A stretch of 64,000 nt of DNA from Paraburkholderia flagellata (GTDB taxonomy: Bacteria > Pseudomonadota > Gammaproteobacteria > Burkholderiales > Burkholderiaceae), in contig NZ_JAJEJT010000002.1 in assembly GCF_021390645.1 (NCBI RefSeq), positions 1,550,001 to 1,614,000 on the forward strand, read 5' to 3'. Position numbers and translations under genes: made by a program. Below are positions 32,912 to 41,184 of this stretch, piece after piece (position 1 is the stretch's first letter; every line of letters begins with the position of its first letter). The notes beneath the pieces are model-generated. The model searched no databases. It was not told where the DNA came from and was given only the letters and a program-made list of their open reading frames with translations.

Positions 32912-34480
32912 TTACTCGGCATACTCCGGGCTGCGTTGCAGCTCGCGCACCGCGCTCGCAGTCTGCTCTTCGCGCATGCGTGGAGCATGAACCGGCGCAA
33001 CGGCATACCCGCGCGCGCCGCCGCGCACGAAACGGCGGCCTTCCCTGCCATACACGGCATCCGGCTCGGGGAAGATCATGAGCAGTACGACATAGATCAT
33101 GCCGCCCACCGCCAGCGAAACCGGTACGCTCAGGTCGAGCCCACCCGCGAGCGATCCCAGCGGACCGACGAATTGCCCCGGCAGATTCACGAACGAAAGA
33201 CCCAGGAACGCCGCCGGCAACCAGGCGCCCATCGCGCGCAGATTCCAGCCGCGCGTGAACCAGTAGTGCCCGCCGCGCCCGCCACGATTGAAGACCTGGA
33301 GGTCGTCGCCGAGATAGTGGCCGCGGCGCGTGATGAAGCCGATCACCATGATCGCCATCCACGGGCAGCTGAACGTGCAGATCAGCGTGGAGAACGTCGA
33401 GACGCTTTCCACGAGATTGAACGCGAAGCGGCCGACGAAGATGAAGCCGATAGCCAGCGTGCCGATCAGCATGGTCGCGCGCACGCGGTTCAGGAGCCTC
33501 GGGAACATGCTTGACATGTCGAGGCCGGTACCGTACAACGCGGTCGTGCCCGTCGACATGCCGCCGATGATCGCAATGAGGCACGTAGGCAGCAGGAACC
33601 AGCGCGGCGACACGGCCAGCAGCCCGCCCACATAATCGTTCGAGGCGATATAGCTCGGCGCCTTCGTCGCGATGAGCGTGGCCGTGACGAGGCCGAAGAA
33701 GAACGGCACGAACGTGGCGATCTGTGCGGCAAATACAGCGCCCATCACGCGGCGACGCGGCGTGTGCTGCGGAATGTAGCGCGCCCAGTCGCCGAGCGTC
33801 GAGGCGAACGACACCGGATTGCTCAACGCAACGAGCACGGCGCTCACGAACGCCACCCAGAAGCCCGCGCCGCCCTCGTGCAGCGTGCCGGCGTAGCGCG
33901 GATCGAACGCGCCCGCGAACGCGAAGGCGCCTACCACGAACATGAGACTCGCGGCCCACACGGCAATCTTGTTCACCCACAGCATGAAGCGAAAGCCGTA
34001 GATGCACACCACCACCACGAGCACGGCGAACACCATGTAGGCCGAGCCGAGCGTCCAGGTGTTGACCGGCACGCCGACCATGTTGTGCGCGCCGCCGACG
34101 AGCGCATCGCCCGAACTCCATACGGCGAGCGCGAAGAACGCGATCGACGTCAGCAGCGCGAGGAACGAGCCCACGATCCGCCCGTGAATGCCGAAGTGCG
34201 CACCCGACGAAACCGGATCGCTCGTGCCATTGCGCGGACCAAACAGGCTCATGGGCGCGAGAATGCAAGTGCCGGCCAGCACGCCAAGCACGATGGACCA
34301 CAGACCTGCCTTGAACGAGAGGCCCACCAGCACCGGAAAACTGCCCAGCACCGACGTGGAGAAGGTATTGCAGCCGCCGAACAGCAGCCTGAAAAGATCG
34401 ATGGGCCGCGCGTAGCGCGATGCATCGGGAATGCGTTCGAAACCGAATGTTTCGATCTGGGTAATGCTGTTGTCGCTCAT
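32912..34480 (-). CDS. NCS1-family permease (cytosine/purine type)
   Basis: A 522-residue inner-membrane transporter with about 12 helices of the NCS1 nucleobase:cation symporter family. Indicative segments are LFGGCNTFSTSVLGSFPVL near residue 30 and ALSNPVSFASTLGDWARYIP in the middle. The ATG at 34480 is preferred (AAGGAG seven bases upstream) over one 36 bases earlier. Family substrates include cytosine, purines, allantoin, hydantoins and thiamine precursors. In this cluster it may import a guanidino or ureido compound that feeds the amine oxidase and guanidinobutyrase; that link is inference. Confidence 0.85.
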   Translation of the reverse strand: MSDNSITQIETFGFERIPDASRYARPIDLFRLLFGGCNTFSTSVLGSFPVLVGLSFKAGLWSIVLGVLAGTCILAPMSLFGPRNGTSDPVSSGAHFGIHGRIVGSFLALLTSIAFFALAVWSSGDALVGGAHNMVGVPVNTWTLGSAYMVFAVLVVVVCIYGFRFMLWVNKIAVWAASLMFVVGAFAFAGAFDPRYAGTLHEGGAGFWVAFVSAVLVALSNPVSFASTLGDWARYIPQHTPRRRVMGAVFAAQIATFVPFFFGLVTATLIATKAPSYIASNDYVGGLLAVSPRWFLLPTCLIAIIGGMSTGTTALYGTGLDMSSMFPRLLNRVRATMLIGTLAIGFIFVGRFAFNLVESVSTFSTLICTFSCPWMAIMVIGFITRRGHYLGDDLQVFNRGGRGGHYWFTRGWNLRAMGAWLPAAFLGLSFVNLPGQFVGPLGSLAGGLDLSVPVSLAVGGMIYVVLLMIFPEPDAVYGREGRRFVRGGARGYAVAPVHAPRMREEQTASAVRELQRSPEYAE

Positions 34481-34641
34481 TGTCTCACTCCTTGCCGCGT
34501 TGATCCGGTTGTTCATGCAAGCAACTGGTCAACGCACTATCAACGTCTCTCGCCCACTTTAATCGATCACAGCAGGCTAATTATTCTGCATTCCATACGT
34601 TCACATCATGCGCGGCCAATGTATGGCGCGCGCCGCTTCTT

Positions 34642-35571
34642 TCATTCCACCAGCGATTCGGGCGCTGCGGCATGTTGCCCATAGACGTTGAGCAGATCGT
34701 CGCAGAACGCGCGCACGATGGGCTTTTCCGCGGCACTGCGCTTGACGGCCAAATGCATCGGCACGTCGAAGCCGAACGTGGTGCGCCCGAGCGCCCGGAT
34801 CAGGCCGCGCTGCTCGAACGGCTCGGCGTGATGCGCGGGCAGATAGCCGATATGGCTGCCCGAGAGGATCAGGACCGTGGCCGCGTCGATGCTGTCGGCG
34901 ATAGCCGTCACCTGCCGGTCGCCGATACCCGCAAGCTCCTCCGGGATTGGATAGCTGCGCCAGACCCAGTCGTGCTCGCGCAGGTCGTCCACGTTGACGT
35001 GCGGCGCACTATGGAAAAGCGCATGTCCACGCCCGCAGCACAGCACCTGGCGCTCGCTGAACAGCTCGGTGTATTCGAGGCCCGCCACGCGATGCCAGAA
35101 GTAACCGATTGCAATGTCGAGCTGGTTGTTGACAAGACTTTCCTCGAGTTCCTGCGGCGCCGCGACCTTCATCGTGAAGCGTACGGCCTGATCGCGTTTG
35201 CGAAATGCGCCTATTGCCTCCGCGAGCCGCGCATTCTCGACATGCGAAGCCTGCCCGATGAGACCGATGCCGAGCGTGCCCACGAGTTTGCGGTCGATGT
35301 CGCGTACGCGTGCGACAAAATCGGTTGTGGCCGCAACTAGCGCACGCGCCGATGGCACGAAGCGTTCGCCCTTTGACGTGAGGCGAAAGCCGCCGCGCCC
35401 GCGCTCGCAGAGCTTGAAGCCCACGCGGGCCTCGAGCGCGGAAAGCTGCGTGCTGATGGTGGATTGCCGCACGCCTAGCGTCGCTTCGGCCGCCGTGATG
35501 CCGCGCGCATCCACCACGGCGAGAAAGACGCGGATGAGTCGCAGGTCGAGATCGGAGGTATTGGAGAACAT
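34642..35571 (-). CDS. LysR-family regulator in the amine cluster
   Basis: A 309-residue LysR-type regulator. The helix-turn-helix is ITAAEATLGVRQSTISTQLSALE, and the effector domain carries QLDIAIGYFWHRVAGLEY. It starts 12 bp after the FAD oxidoreductase stop, with GAGGG as ribosome-binding site, so it appears to be the last gene of a cupin-oxidase-regulator operon rather than a divergent regulator. Such placement implies feedback on its own operon or control of the NCS1 permease gene next door. The effector is unknown. Confidence 0.87.
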   Translation of the reverse strand: MFSNTSDLDLRLIRVFLAVVDARGITAAEATLGVRQSTISTQLSALEARVGFKLCERGRGGFRLTSKGERFVPSARALVAATTDFVARVRDIDRKLVGTLGIGLIGQASHVENARLAEAIGAFRKRDQAVRFTMKVAAPQELEESLVNNQLDIAIGYFWHRVAGLEYTELFSERQVLCCGRGHALFHSAPHVNVDDLREHDWVWRSYPIPEELAGIGDRQVTAIADSIDAATVLILSGSHIGYLPAHHAEPFEQRGLIRALGRTTFGFDVPMHLAVKRSAAEKPIVRAFCDDLLNVYGQHAAAPESLVE

Positions 35572-35583
35572 GGCGCTAAACCC

Positions 35584-37020
35584 TCACATCGGAAAGCCCA
35601 TCGCCTTGATACCCTTGATCCATGCGCGCTTCCAGCCGCCTTCGGCGTCGGCGCCGTCGAACGCATGGAACGTGACCTTGGCGGCCAGCCAGCGCACCGG
35701 CTCCGGCGGAATATACGTGGGGCTCTGGTTGGCGATATCGAGCGCACGCTCGGGGCTCTCGCGATCGAACAGGATGTTCAGGCCCATGAAGGCGCCGAAG
35801 CGGCTCGCCGCTACGCCAAAGCCCGTGTAACCCGCCACGAAAACGGCCTTGTCGTTCAGATAGCGCTTCGCGAACACGGAGCCGCGCGAGCAGTAGTCGA
35901 TCGGGCCGCCCCACGCATGCGAGAAGCGCACGTCGGCTAGCTGCGGGAAGGTGCGGTAGAACGCTTGCGCGAGCCGATAGTAGGTCTCGGCCTTCTCGTC
36001 CTGCGGGGGGTTCGGCGCGCCGTCGAAGTGATAGCTCACGAGACCGCCGAAGATGATGTTGTTGTTCTTCGTGAGGCGGAAGTAATTGAGCTGCGTGCGC
36101 GTGTCGTAAATGCCCTGGCGATTCTTCCAGCCGATACGCGCGAGTTGCTCATCGGTGAGCGGTTCGGTGGCGAGCACGTGGTCGCGCACCTGCAGCACGC
36201 GCCGGTTGATATCAGGAATGCCAACCTTTGCCGTACCGCTACCGAACACCACGCGCGGCGCGCGCACGCTGCCCTCGGGCGTCTTCACGTACACGGTCTG
36301 GCCTTCGTCGATGACATCGATGAGCGGCGTGTGCTCGTAAAGCTTCACGCCGAGCGAAAGCGCCGCGCGCTTCAGACCCCATGCAAGCTTGGCCGGATGC
36401 ACGATGCCACTGCGATTGCGTGACCACAGCGCGCCCGCGAACAACGGCGAGTCCAGTTGCTCGCGCGTCGCTTCGCCATCGAGCAGAACGACGTCGTGCC
36501 CGTAGCGTTTGTGAAGCTCGTAGTCGCCCTGCAAATGCTCGATATGCTCGGGATCGACCGCGACGGTCATTTCGCCGTTCCATTCGATGTCGGCGTCGAT
36601 GCCGTAGCGCTTGAGTGTTTCCTCGAAGCCGTCGAGATTGTGATGGCCGAATGCTTCGAGCTGCGCAATGTCGTTGGGGAATACCCGTACGGCGTTGGGC
36701 AAGCCATGCATCACCGAAGTCGAGATGATGCCGCCCGCACGGCCCGACGCACCGTGCGCGACCTTGCCCGCCTCGATCAGCACGACGTTCAGATGCGGCA
36801 TCTGCTCCTTGGCCTGCACCGCGGCCCAGAGCCCCGTGAAGCCGCCGCCGACGATCAGCAGATCGGCCTCTACGCTGGCGGTGAGCCTGGGTTCGGTCGG
36901 CGGTTCGGCGGGGTTGTCGAGCCAATACGGAAAGAACCGCGTGCGCGAAAGCGCTTCTTGCACGCTGAGCGTGAAGGGCGGACGCGATTCGACTTCAACT
37001 TCTGCAGGGGTACTCATCAT
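35584..37020 (-). CDS. FAD-dependent amine oxidoreductase (PuuB/OrdL-like)
   Basis: A 478-residue D-amino-acid-oxidase-fold flavoprotein. After an N-terminal extension with SRTRFFPYWLDN, the FAD motif is LLIVGGGFTGLWAAV, and the C-terminal FAD loop is VFVAGYTGFGVAASRFGAF. This architecture fits the gamma-glutamylputrescine oxidoreductase/OrdL group that oxidises terminal amines to aldehydes. Next to guanidinobutyrase and an aldehyde dehydrogenase, a guanidino-amine such as agmatine is an attractive substrate (inference). The start is one of two tandem ATGs (37020 or 37017). Confidence 0.82.
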   Translation of the reverse strand: MMSTPAEVEVESRPPFTLSVQEALSRTRFFPYWLDNPAEPPTEPRLTASVEADLLIVGGGFTGLWAAVQAKEQMPHLNVVLIEAGKVAHGASGRAGGIISTSVMHGLPNAVRVFPNDIAQLEAFGHHNLDGFEETLKRYGIDADIEWNGEMTVAVDPEHIEHLQGDYELHKRYGHDVVLLDGEATREQLDSPLFAGALWSRNRSGIVHPAKLAWGLKRAALSLGVKLYEHTPLIDVIDEGQTVYVKTPEGSVRAPRVVFGSGTAKVGIPDINRRVLQVRDHVLATEPLTDEQLARIGWKNRQGIYDTRTQLNYFRLTKNNNIIFGGLVSYHFDGAPNPPQDEKAETYYRLAQAFYRTFPQLADVRFSHAWGGPIDYCSRGSVFAKRYLNDKAVFVAGYTGFGVAASRFGAFMGLNILFDRESPERALDIANQSPTYIPPEPVRWLAAKVTFHAFDGADAEGGWKRAWIKGIKAMGFPM

Positions 37021-37085
37021 TGGCTTCACTGCATGGATCGGGATAAACAAAGCCGTCTCGCATGGGAGGCGGCTCGCCTTGGTCC

Positions 37086-37430
37086 TTAGGCCTGTTCGAG
37101 CACGACGTAGAACTTCTTCGCGTCCTCGAGGGTTTCCCAGCGGCCCGCAAAGCCTGCGGGCAGGAGATAGCCCTGGCCTGCCGTGAATTCCTTGCGGCCG
37201 CCGTTCGCGTCGGTCAGGGCGATCTTGCCTTCCACGAGCCATACCGCCTCGTCGGCGGTCGTGGCCGGGAAGTCCACCGCGCCGACCTTGCCTTCCCACC
37301 AGCCGATCACGTAGTTGTTGTTCTTGCCGACGGTTGCGCGCCAGTCGCTTTCGTCCATGCCGTATTCCAGCTTGGTGAATTCGCCGATGCCAGCGCCCAG
37401 CGGTACGATGTCCTGAATCAGTTTGCTCAT
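37086..37430 (-). CDS. Small cupin protein
   Basis: A 114-residue single-domain cupin. The core DEAVWLVEGKIALTDANGG ... FTAGQGYLLPAGFAGRWE is typical of the Cupin_3 (ureidoglycine aminohydrolase/EutQ-like) group. The metal-binding His residues of classical cupins are not evident, so it may bind a ligand rather than a catalytic metal. It is the first gene of the minus-strand operon (65 bp before the FAD oxidoreductase), and homologous small cupins frequently accompany such oxidases. The ATG at 37430 is chosen because an in-frame ATG 114 bases upstream lies beyond the G/C palindrome. Confidence 0.8.
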   Translation of the reverse strand: MSKLIQDIVPLGAGIGEFTKLEYGMDESDWRATVGKNNNYVIGWWEGKVGAVDFPATTADEAVWLVEGKIALTDANGGRKEFTAGQGYLLPAGFAGRWETLEDAKKFYVVLEQA

Positions 37431-37494
37431 TTGCGTCACTTCCAGTTGTTTTGATTGAGTGACGTCAACGTTACCGACTGGCGCGGCTGCGGTA

Positions 37495-37515
37495 TGCCCC
37501 CCCTCAGGGGGGGCA
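37495..37515. promoter_or_regulatory. Perfect C7/G7 palindrome between the cupin and LuxR genes
   Basis: TG, seven C, TCA, seven G, CA: a perfect 9-bp inverted repeat with a 3-base centre. It lies in the 171-bp divergent region, 65 bp upstream of the cupin start and about 54 bp upstream of the LuxR gene's -10 box, so it is a good candidate operator for the LuxR protein. A shorter, similar palindrome occurs at 57227-57242. Confidence 0.55.
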
Positions 37516-37546
37516 AGCGGTGTTTTGCGGCCCGATTCAGGCATTT

Positions 37547-37574
37547 TTGGCGGCCTAACCCCTTCAGTTATAAT
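37547..37574 (+). promoter_or_regulatory. Sigma-70 promoter of the LuxR gene
   Basis: TTGGCG (37547-37552), a 16-bp spacer and a perfect TATAAT (37569-37574), 27 bp before the ATG. It is one of few consensus -10 boxes in this window. Confidence 0.65.
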
Positions 37575-37601
37575 GAATCAGCTATTACGAATGGGCGCGC
37601 C

Positions 37602-38432
37602 ATGCTGCTCAACGTCCCCCCGCTGAACCGCGATCAACCGAACTTTCCGCTCTCGTTCAAGACCCTCGGCAATGTGATCGAGGCCGTCGGCACGCCCGAT
37701 TTCGTGCCGCGCCTCACGCTGCTGCTCCACGAGGTCGTGCCCGTCAATGTCGTGCATATCGAGCGTTCGCGCGCGGACAGCACGATGCCAACCGGCTATC
37801 GCTGCGAATGGATCGGCAGTGGCGGGGTCGGAATGGATTCGGGCGCGATTTCGGACGTGATGACGCTCTATTACGACCGCTTCTACGAAAGCGATCCGCT
37901 TTTCGCCGGTATTCGCGGCAAGCTCGGCACGATGCTGGTCGTGCGCGACATCGGCGCGATCCCGCCGGGCGAGTTCCGCCAGCGGCTCTTCGACGAGGCG
38001 CGGATTGCCCACGAATGTGTCCTCGCACGCGGCACGCGCCACGCGCAGGACTCCATCGCGCTCGAACGCGGGCTGCGCGAACCGCCGTTTACGCTCGTGG
38101 AAATGAACCGTTTTCGCAGCGTGAGTGAGTTTCTGTTTCCGCTGCTCGAACTGCACGCCTCCACGAGCGCCGCCCGGCGCATTGCCCATGCGGCGCCGTT
38201 CATGCATCCGCTCGCGCAGTTCGACGCGCGCATCAAGGCAGACAGCGTGCGCCTCTCCAAACGCGAATACGAAACCTGTGCGCACCTCATCACGGGCAAG
38301 ACCGTGCCCGAAGCCGCACAGATCCTGGGCGTTCAGGTCGCCACCGCCGAGTCGTACGTGAAGCGCGCGTTCGCGAAACTGGGCGTGCGCACGAAGCGCG
38401 AGTTGATCGCCTGGGGCCACGCCGCGGTTTAG
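37602..38432 (+). CDS. LuxR-family transcriptional regulator
   Basis: A 276-residue regulator with an N-terminal region (1-200) not recognisable as an autoinducer, PAS or receiver domain, and a C-terminal LuxR/GerE helix-turn-helix (LSKREYETCAHLITGKTVPEAAQILGVQVATAESYVKRAFAKLGV). The ATG at 37602 is placed by the TATAAT 27 bp upstream; an earlier in-frame ATG would lie before that promoter. It is divergent from the cupin/amine oxidase operon and upstream of guanidinobutyrase, so it probably regulates one or both. The N-terminal half may sense the amine or guanidino substrate. Confidence 0.83.
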   Translation: MLLNVPPLNRDQPNFPLSFKTLGNVIEAVGTPDFVPRLTLLLHEVVPVNVVHIERSRADSTMPTGYRCEWIGSGGVGMDSGAISDVMTLYYDRFYESDPLFAGIRGKLGTMLVVRDIGAIPPGEFRQRLFDEARIAHECVLARGTRHAQDSIALERGLREPPFTLVEMNRFRSVSEFLFPLLELHASTSAARRIAHAAPFMHPLAQFDARIKADSVRLSKREYETCAHLITGKTVPEAAQILGVQVATAESYVKRAFAKLGVRTKRELIAWGHAAV

Positions 38433-38461
38433 CCGCACCATTTAGCCGCGCCATTTAGCCG
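38428..38461 (+). repeat. Three tandem 13-bp repeats at the LuxR stop codon
   Basis: TTTAGCCGCACCA, TTTAGCCGCGCCA and a partial TTTAGCCG follow one another. The first copy contains the LuxR stop codon (TAG), so each unit repeats an in-frame-like TAG. It is a short slippage-type repeat. Confidence 0.7.
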
Positions 38462-38475
38462 ATTAAGGGCTTGCA

Positions 38476-38497
38476 TACATCGACTGCCGTCGATGTA
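38476..38497. promoter_or_regulatory. Candidate operator upstream of guanidinobutyrase
   Basis: A perfect 9-bp inverted repeat, TACATCGAC and its complement, around TGCC, 86 bp before the ureohydrolase ATG. No U-run follows, so it is more likely a protein-binding site than a terminator. Confidence 0.5.
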
Positions 38498-38583
38498 AAC
38501 ATCTCAACTTCAATATTTGGCCGCGCGGGATCTCCCCTACCATCGCCCGATCGATTTGACTCTAACGATCGGAGACACACCAG

Positions 38584-39534
38584 ATGGAGCGCCAGTTCAA
38601 CCAGCCGCAGGGCGGCAACGAGATGCCGCGGTTCGGCGGCATCGCCACGATGATGCGCCTGCCGCAGGCCGAGACCACAGAGGGCCTCGATGTCTGCTTC
38701 GTGGGCGTGCCGCTAGATATCGGCACCTCGAACCGCTCGGGCACGCGCTTCGGGCCGCGCCAGATCCGCTCGGAATCGGTGCTGCTGCGGCCGTACAACA
38801 TGGCCACGCGCGCGGCGCCATTCGATTCGCTGCAGGTGGCCGATATCGGTGACGTGGCAACGAACCCGTACGACCTGAAGGATTCGATTCGTCTGATCGA
38901 AGCCGCGTACGACCGCATCGTCGAGACAGGCTGCCGCCCGATCACGCTCGGCGGCGATCACACGATCGCATGGCCGATCCTGCGCGCGCTGCACAAGAAG
39001 TACGGCAAGGTTGCCGTCGTTCATATCGACGCTCACGCCGACGTGAACGACACCATGTTCGGCGAAAAGATCGCGCACGGCACACCGTTTCGCCGCGCCG
39101 TTGAAGATGGCCTCCTGCAATGCGACAAGGTCACGCAAATCGGGCTGCGCGGCACGGGCTATCACGCAGAAGATTTCGACTGGTGCCGCAAGCAGGGCTT
39201 TACCGTCGTGCAAGCCGAAGCCTGCTGGAACCGCTCGCTTGCGCCGCTCATGGAAGAAGTGCGCGCGCGCGTGGGCGACACGCCCGTGTACCTGAGCTTC
39301 GATATCGACGGACTCGATCCCGCCTTCGCGCCCGGCACCGGCACGCCCGAGGTGGGCGGACTCACCGTGCATCAGGGCCTCGAGATCGTGCGCGGCATGA
39401 AGGGGCTCAACGTGGTAGGCGCCGATCTCGTCGAAGTCTCGCCGCCGTACGACCAGGCCGGCACGACCGCGCTCGTGGGCGCGAATCTCGCCTACGAAAT
39501 GCTTTGCATCATGCCCGGTGTGGCTTACCGCTAG
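38584..39534 (+). CDS. gbuA: Guanidinobutyrase (agmatinase/ureohydrolase family)
   Basis: A 316-residue manganese ureohydrolase. Metal-site motifs are GGDHTIAWP, DAHADVND and SFDIDGLDPAFAPGTGTPE. The N-terminal run QPQGGNEMPRFGGIATMMRL and the GVPLDIGTSNRSGTRFGPRQIR segment resemble the Pseudomonas GbuA (4-guanidinobutyrase) type more than SpeB, as far as I can recall the families. It would convert 4-guanidinobutyrate to GABA and urea in the cytoplasm. It is followed 18 bp later by an aldehyde dehydrogenase, matching the gene partner expected for a guanidinobutyraldehyde route. An agmatinase or guanidinopropionase activity remains possible. Confidence 0.78.
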   Translation: MERQFNQPQGGNEMPRFGGIATMMRLPQAETTEGLDVCFVGVPLDIGTSNRSGTRFGPRQIRSESVLLRPYNMATRAAPFDSLQVADIGDVATNPYDLKDSIRLIEAAYDRIVETGCRPITLGGDHTIAWPILRALHKKYGKVAVVHIDAHADVNDTMFGEKIAHGTPFRRAVEDGLLQCDKVTQIGLRGTGYHAEDFDWCRKQGFTVVQAEACWNRSLAPLMEEVRARVGDTPVYLSFDIDGLDPAFAPGTGTPEVGGLTVHQGLEIVRGMKGLNVVGADLVEVSPPYDQAGTTALVGANLAYEMLCIMPGVAYR

Positions 39535-39552
39535 GGCGCGAGGAGAAACATC

Positions 39553-41046
39553 ATGGGTACGAATATCGAACGGCAGATAGACGGCGAGGCGTTTGTGCTG
39601 CCCGCCGCAATCATTGCGGGCGCAACCTTCTGCGCGGTGGACAGCGAAGTGTGCTCGCGCATCTGCAACGCGGCCACGGGCGAAACAATCGGCTGGCAGG
39701 AGCACGCGACGGCCGAGATGGTCGATCGCGCCGTGCACGCCGCGCACGATGCGCTCATTGCCTGGCGCCACACGACGCCCGCCGCGCGCGGCAAGCTGCT
39801 GCGCAAGATAGCCGAACTGCTGGACGCCGACCGCGCACGCCTCTGCGCCATGCAGATGCAGGTGAGCGGCAAGCCGCCGTTCGAAGCGGACCTCGACGTG
39901 AGCGACGCCATCGCGACATTCAACTACTACGGGGGCCTGTGCGAAGACGCGTCGGTATTCGCTGCCGAAGCCGTCGCGCTGCCGGACGATGCGCTATTGG
40001 CTGAACGCATGCACGAACCGGTCGGCGTCGCGGCGCTGATCGTGCCGTGGAATTTTCCGATGGTCACGACCGCATGGAAACTCGCGCCGGCGCTGGCCGC
40101 GGGCTGCACCGTCGTCATCAAGCCTTCGGAACTCACCTCGCCCACCGAGCATATGCTCGCCGCGATCGTCAGCGAAGCGGGCGTGCCCGATGGGGTCGTG
40201 AACGTGGTCAATGGCGGCGGCGAAGTCGGCGCATGGCTGACGACGCATCCGCTCGTCGACAAGATTTCGTTCACCGGCAGCACGGCCTCGGGCCGCAAGG
40301 TCATGCAGGCCGCCGCGCAGGACATGAAGCGCCTCACGCTCGAACTGGGCGGCAAGTCCGCGCTGATCGTGCGCGAAGACGCCGACGTGGTGCAAGCCGT
40401 CTCGCTCGCGGTGGGTGGCGCGTTTGCCAACGCAGGGCAGATGTGCTCGGCAACGGCGCGCATACTCGTGCACGACAATGTGTATCGCAAGTTCATGGCG
40501 GCCTTCGAGACTGCGGTGCGTGCCGTTGTCGTCACGCCGCCGCAGGGTGCCGAGGGTGCGGATGCGGCGATGGGGCCGCTCATCAGCGCCGCGCAACACG
40601 CGCGCGTGGCAGCGCTCGTGGAGGCAGGCGTCGAAGCGGGCGCACAGATCGCGTTCGCGGGCCAGCTCGATCCCGCGTGCGCCGACGGCTTCTTCATGGC
40701 GCCGGTCGTCATTGCGGAACCCGCGGCGGACAACGTGCTGTGGACCGACGAGATCTTCGGCCCGGTCGCCTGCGTGAAATCATTCCGTTCGGATGACGAA
40801 GCAATTGCCCTCGCCAACGATACGCGCTACGGACTAGTCGCCACGGTCGTGACGGGCGACGAAAAGGCCGCGCGACGCTACAAGGCACAGCTTCGCGCAG
40901 GGCTCGTCTGGGTCAACACTCCGCAACTGATCTTTCCGCAGGTGTGCTGGGGCGGCTTCGGCCTGAGCGGCATTGGGCGCGAGCTGGGCGTCGCGGGTTT
41001 GCGCAGCTACCAGGAATTGCGGCACACGGTCGGCCTGCGCGCCTGA
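39553..41046 (+). CDS. Aldehyde dehydrogenase (betaine/aminobutyraldehyde type)
   Basis: A 497-residue NAD(P)-dependent aldehyde dehydrogenase. General base E264 lies in LTLELGGKSA and nucleophile C298 in NAGQMCSA; the cofactor site is PWNFPM and GSTASGRKV. The C-terminal IFPQVCWGGFGLSGIGRELG places it with betaine- and aminoaldehyde dehydrogenases. Coupled to guanidinobutyrase and an amine oxidase, it probably oxidises 4-guanidinobutyraldehyde to 4-guanidinobutyrate or 4-aminobutyraldehyde to GABA. A GAGGAG ribosome-binding site precedes the ATG, and a hairpin follows the stop. Confidence 0.85.
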   Translation: MGTNIERQIDGEAFVLPAAIIAGATFCAVDSEVCSRICNAATGETIGWQEHATAEMVDRAVHAAHDALIAWRHTTPAARGKLLRKIAELLDADRARLCAMQMQVSGKPPFEADLDVSDAIATFNYYGGLCEDASVFAAEAVALPDDALLAERMHEPVGVAALIVPWNFPMVTTAWKLAPALAAGCTVVIKPSELTSPTEHMLAAIVSEAGVPDGVVNVVNGGGEVGAWLTTHPLVDKISFTGSTASGRKVMQAAAQDMKRLTLELGGKSALIVREDADVVQAVSLAVGGAFANAGQMCSATARILVHDNVYRKFMAAFETAVRAVVVTPPQGAEGADAAMGPLISAAQHARVAALVEAGVEAGAQIAFAGQLDPACADGFFMAPVVIAEPAADNVLWTDEIFGPVACVKSFRSDDEAIALANDTRYGLVATVVTGDEKAARRYKAQLRAGLVWVNTPQLIFPQVCWGGFGLSGIGRELGVAGLRSYQELRHTVGLRA

Positions 41047-41071
41047 TCGTTCTATATAGCCTTCATCACGG

Positions 41072-41095
41072 CCTCGCACGAAATGTGCGAGGGCC
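41072..41095. terminator. Hairpin after the aldehyde dehydrogenase
   Basis: CCTCGCAC and GTGCGAGG around GAAAT, with flanking GG/CC able to extend the stem. There is no U-run, so it is a weak terminator candidate, 25 bp after the stop. Confidence 0.45.
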
Positions 41096-41137
41096 GCCAC
41101 GCTGTGACGGCAGACAGCGCGACGGGAGTGGCGTCTC

Positions 41138-41155
41138 GCGTGGCATAATCCACGC
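41138..41155 (+). promoter_or_regulatory. -10 box inside a palindrome, upstream of the copper-type genes
   Basis: GCGTGG-CATAAT-CCACGC: a perfect 6-bp inverted repeat whose centre CATAAT resembles a -10 box. It lies 30 bp before the GTG of the DUF2946 gene. A repressor bound here would block the promoter directly. Confidence 0.45.
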
Positions 41156-41184
41156 AATATTTCCGCCACCTCACTCTCTTCGCC

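Noticed and set aside
39553..41046. Aldehyde dehydrogenase as the missing 2-oxoglutarate semialdehyde dehydrogenase of the hydroxyproline cluster
   Set aside because: It is over 10 kb away, coupled to guanidinobutyrase, and its C-terminal signature is of the betaine/aminoaldehyde type.
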